Source: JACQGZ01 sp036004665
GTDB lineage: Bacteria > Sysuimicrobiota > Sysuimicrobiia > Sysuimicrobiales > Humicultoraceae
Direction: 5' to 3'
Length of the DNA stretch: 64,000 bases
Assembly: GCA_036004665.1 (NCBI GenBank)
Contig: DASYRG010000074.1
Location: 1-64,000, forward strand
A program made the position numbers and the translations under genes. The notes under the pieces were generated by a model. That model was given only the letters and a program-made list of their open reading frames with translations. It was not told where the DNA came from and searched no databases. Shown here piece after piece: positions 62,745 through 64,000 of this stretch (position 1 is its first letter; the number at the start of each line of letters is the position of its first letter).

Positions 62745-63010
62745 CTGGTCGTTGAGAGAAACTGGCAGAACTGAGTGAGTCCCCTCTTGCTATCGATCTG
62801 CTCAAAGAACTGCTTTAGAGACTCCGTGCTTTCCAGCGGAGGGTAACTCTTCCTCAGTCTGATGCCCAGGGTAGGCGGACGCACCATCTGAGAATCTGGC
62901 TGGACAGACCGGCGACGGCGAGAGCCAGGAAGCCAGCGACCGCGCGAGCCAGCCAACCGAGGAAGTGACATGCCCGGTGAGCCCGGGCTTGCTGAGACGG
63001 CGTGTCATGG
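62745..63010. other. Gene-free spacer
   Basis: 266 bases between convergent genes. Short frames occur on the minus strand, one with a hydrophobic stretch (FLGWLARAVAGFLALAVAGL), but none has an SD and a start together. A GCCCGG/CCGGGC hairpin with loop TGAGC lies near 62970-62987. Confidence 0.4.
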
Positions 63011-63934
63011 TCATGGCGGTGTGTGGGGCCGAAGGCCACCGCCTGTGAGGTGCAAGATGACAAACAGCAGGGCGAGGACGATGGCGATGATCCCAAACGG
63101 GTACACCCAGCGTGGTGTGCTGGTGGTCGATCCGCGGGGGCCTGTGCGTCCGGGGTAAGTTCGGCCGCCGCGACGAAATTCGGCCGCCGCGACGAACGCG
63201 ACCCCCCAGGCGATGGCCGCAAGACCCCAGGTCAAGCCGAGACTCGAGTCGAGGCCCCGGAACACAAGCGAGGCGAGCCCCAGGAGGGCTGGGAGGAGGC
63301 CGGCGACCCACGCCGAGAGCCACCAGCCGTCGGGCCGCAGGCTCGCCAAGAGGCTCGCCCCGATGACGGTGAAGCTGAAGGCGGCCATGAATCCGTAGTG
63401 GCCGAGGGCGGCATGGTCATTGGTGACGGTCCTCTGCAGCCCGATGTTGGTGGACGCGAATGCGAGCAGCGGCACGGCCGCGATGATGACCAGTGCGAGC
63501 ATCACCCGATTCACTCGCGAGACGCTGAAGGAACCAAAGAGATCGCCGCTAGTTGGATGAAGAATTGTTGCAAGGAGCGTTAAGGCGGCGAAAATCGGAA
63601 GGGGAGCGAAGACCCATCTATTCGTGAGGGCAGAGGTCAGCACCAGCGCGCCCCAGGGAATCAGAGCCATCAACTGACCGGCGACTTTCTTCGACGGCGT
63701 CCGGAGCTGGGCGAGCATCCCCACTCCGGCCGTCCCGACGAGGAACGAGAACGTAAGGTCGTGGACGCGGTGGTGGGGGTCCCGGAAGTGTTGGCTGATG
63801 TGGGCGACCATGTTCTGCCCGAGTAGCCCACGGATCAACTCGGGCTGCAAAAGCACCACACCGACCAACCCAAATAACGCAAGGGTAACCAGCACGACCA
63901 GTGAGAACACGGGCGAAGCGCGAAGCGAGTGCAT
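63011..63934 (-). CDS. Multi-pass membrane protein of unknown function
   Basis: A 307-residue protein with about eight hydrophobic helices, starting SPVFSLVVLVTLALFGLVGVVLL. A polar stretch HISQHFRDPHHRVHDLTFSF is rich in His and may bind metal. The last helix (YPFGIIAIVLALLFVILHLTG) precedes a His/Pro tail. I do not recognise the family. A 19-bp direct repeat (63160-63197) lies between the sixth-to-seventh and the last helix. The 66 bases upstream to the window edge were not resolved. Confidence 0.65.
   Translation of the reverse strand: MHSLRASPVFSLVVLVTLALFGLVGVVLLQPELIRGLLGQNMVAHISQHFRDPHHRVHDLTFSFLVGTAGVGMLAQLRTPSKKVAGQLMALIPWGALVLTSALTNRWVFAPLPIFAALTLLATILHPTSGDLFGSFSVSRVNRVMLALVIIAAVPLLAFASTNIGLQRTVTNDHAALGHYGFMAAFSFTVIGASLLASLRPDGWWLSAWVAGLLPALLGLASLVFRGLDSSLGLTWGLAAIAWGVAFVAAAEFRRGGRTYPGRTGPRGSTTSTPRWVYPFGIIAIVLALLFVILHLTGGGLRPHTPP
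63160..63197 (-). repeat. 19-bp direct tandem repeat inside a coding region
   Basis: Copies at 63160-63178 and 63179-63197 differ only at the last base. The length is not a multiple of three, so gain or loss of a copy changes the reading frame of the last 65 or so codons. Confidence 0.88.
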
Positions 63935-64000
63935 CAGTTCGACCCTCCTGACTGCTTAGACCTGGCTGCGTCCTCCGGAAGCATTACATCCTCGGCGATC

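Overview
This 64 kb window comes from a GC-rich bacterial chromosome. From base 1 to about 54.9 kb almost every gene is on the minus strand; only the HAD phosphatase, ku and rpsT break the run. No transposase, integrase, CRISPR array or rRNA was found. Gene order (pgpH-ybeY-dgkA ... cdd-era ... recO-glyS-ppdK-dgt; comEC-holA-rpsT ... hrcA-dnaJ-prmA-rsmE) follows blocks known from Firmicutes and other Terrabacteria. SpoVS, a GluRS gene followed directly by tRNA-Gln, CsaB with DUF5693, and Lnt suggest a deep-branching, possibly diderm Terrabacteria lineage (Armatimonadota or CSP1-3/Sysuimicrobiota-like). That placement is inference.

Layout. 0-8.3 kb: 5' end of a secreted-protein gene, tRNA-Gln, gltX, prs, spoVS, csaB, DUF5693, DUF2993 and prfB with its programmed frameshift. 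8.4-20 kb: an Lnt fused to a CPBP-like membrane domain, secA, a conserved hypothetical gene, hpf, dgt, ppdK and glyS. 20-33 kb: recO, mgtE, HAD, SnoaL-like, era, cdd, DUF502, a CNNM/CBS protein, a TRAP-TAXI permease with DUF1850, dgkA, ybeY and pgpH. 32.6-40.3 kb: a tightly overlapping arginine operon, argC-J-B-D-G-H-R, with two ARG boxes on its promoter. 40.4-53.2 kb: divergent ku, then rsmE, prmA, dnaJ, hrcA (CIRCE), murJ, rpsT, holA, DUF3006, comEC, and thrS under a T-box. 53.2-64 kb is accessory: a secreted nucleosidase, a TSUP permease, a collagen-like mini-protein, a secreted TolB-like propeller, a DoxX/HxlR pair, a decayed TMEM175 gene, a glycosyltransferase-TPR protein, a PQQ-type dehydrogenase and a multi-pass membrane protein.

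Regulation is unusually readable. A consensus promoter drives the thrS T-box leader. A promoter overlapped by two ARG boxes drives argC and would be repressed by the operon's own last gene, argR. CIRCE sits at the predicted hrcA start of transcription. RF2 carries the CTTTGAC frameshift site. Many operon junctions are ATGA or GTGA overlaps, which implies translational coupling.

The most unusual recurring signal is short tandem duplication placed on translation starts: 4 x 27 bp at prs, 2 x 24 bp at murJ, and about 3 x 24-25 bp at the DUF3006 gene, where each unit forms a mini-ORF ending one base before the next ATG. A 19-bp direct repeat inside the last membrane-protein gene decides which frame encodes its C-terminal helix. 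Two genes (HAD and dgt) may start at non-canonical codons. I found no complete new defence or mobile system.
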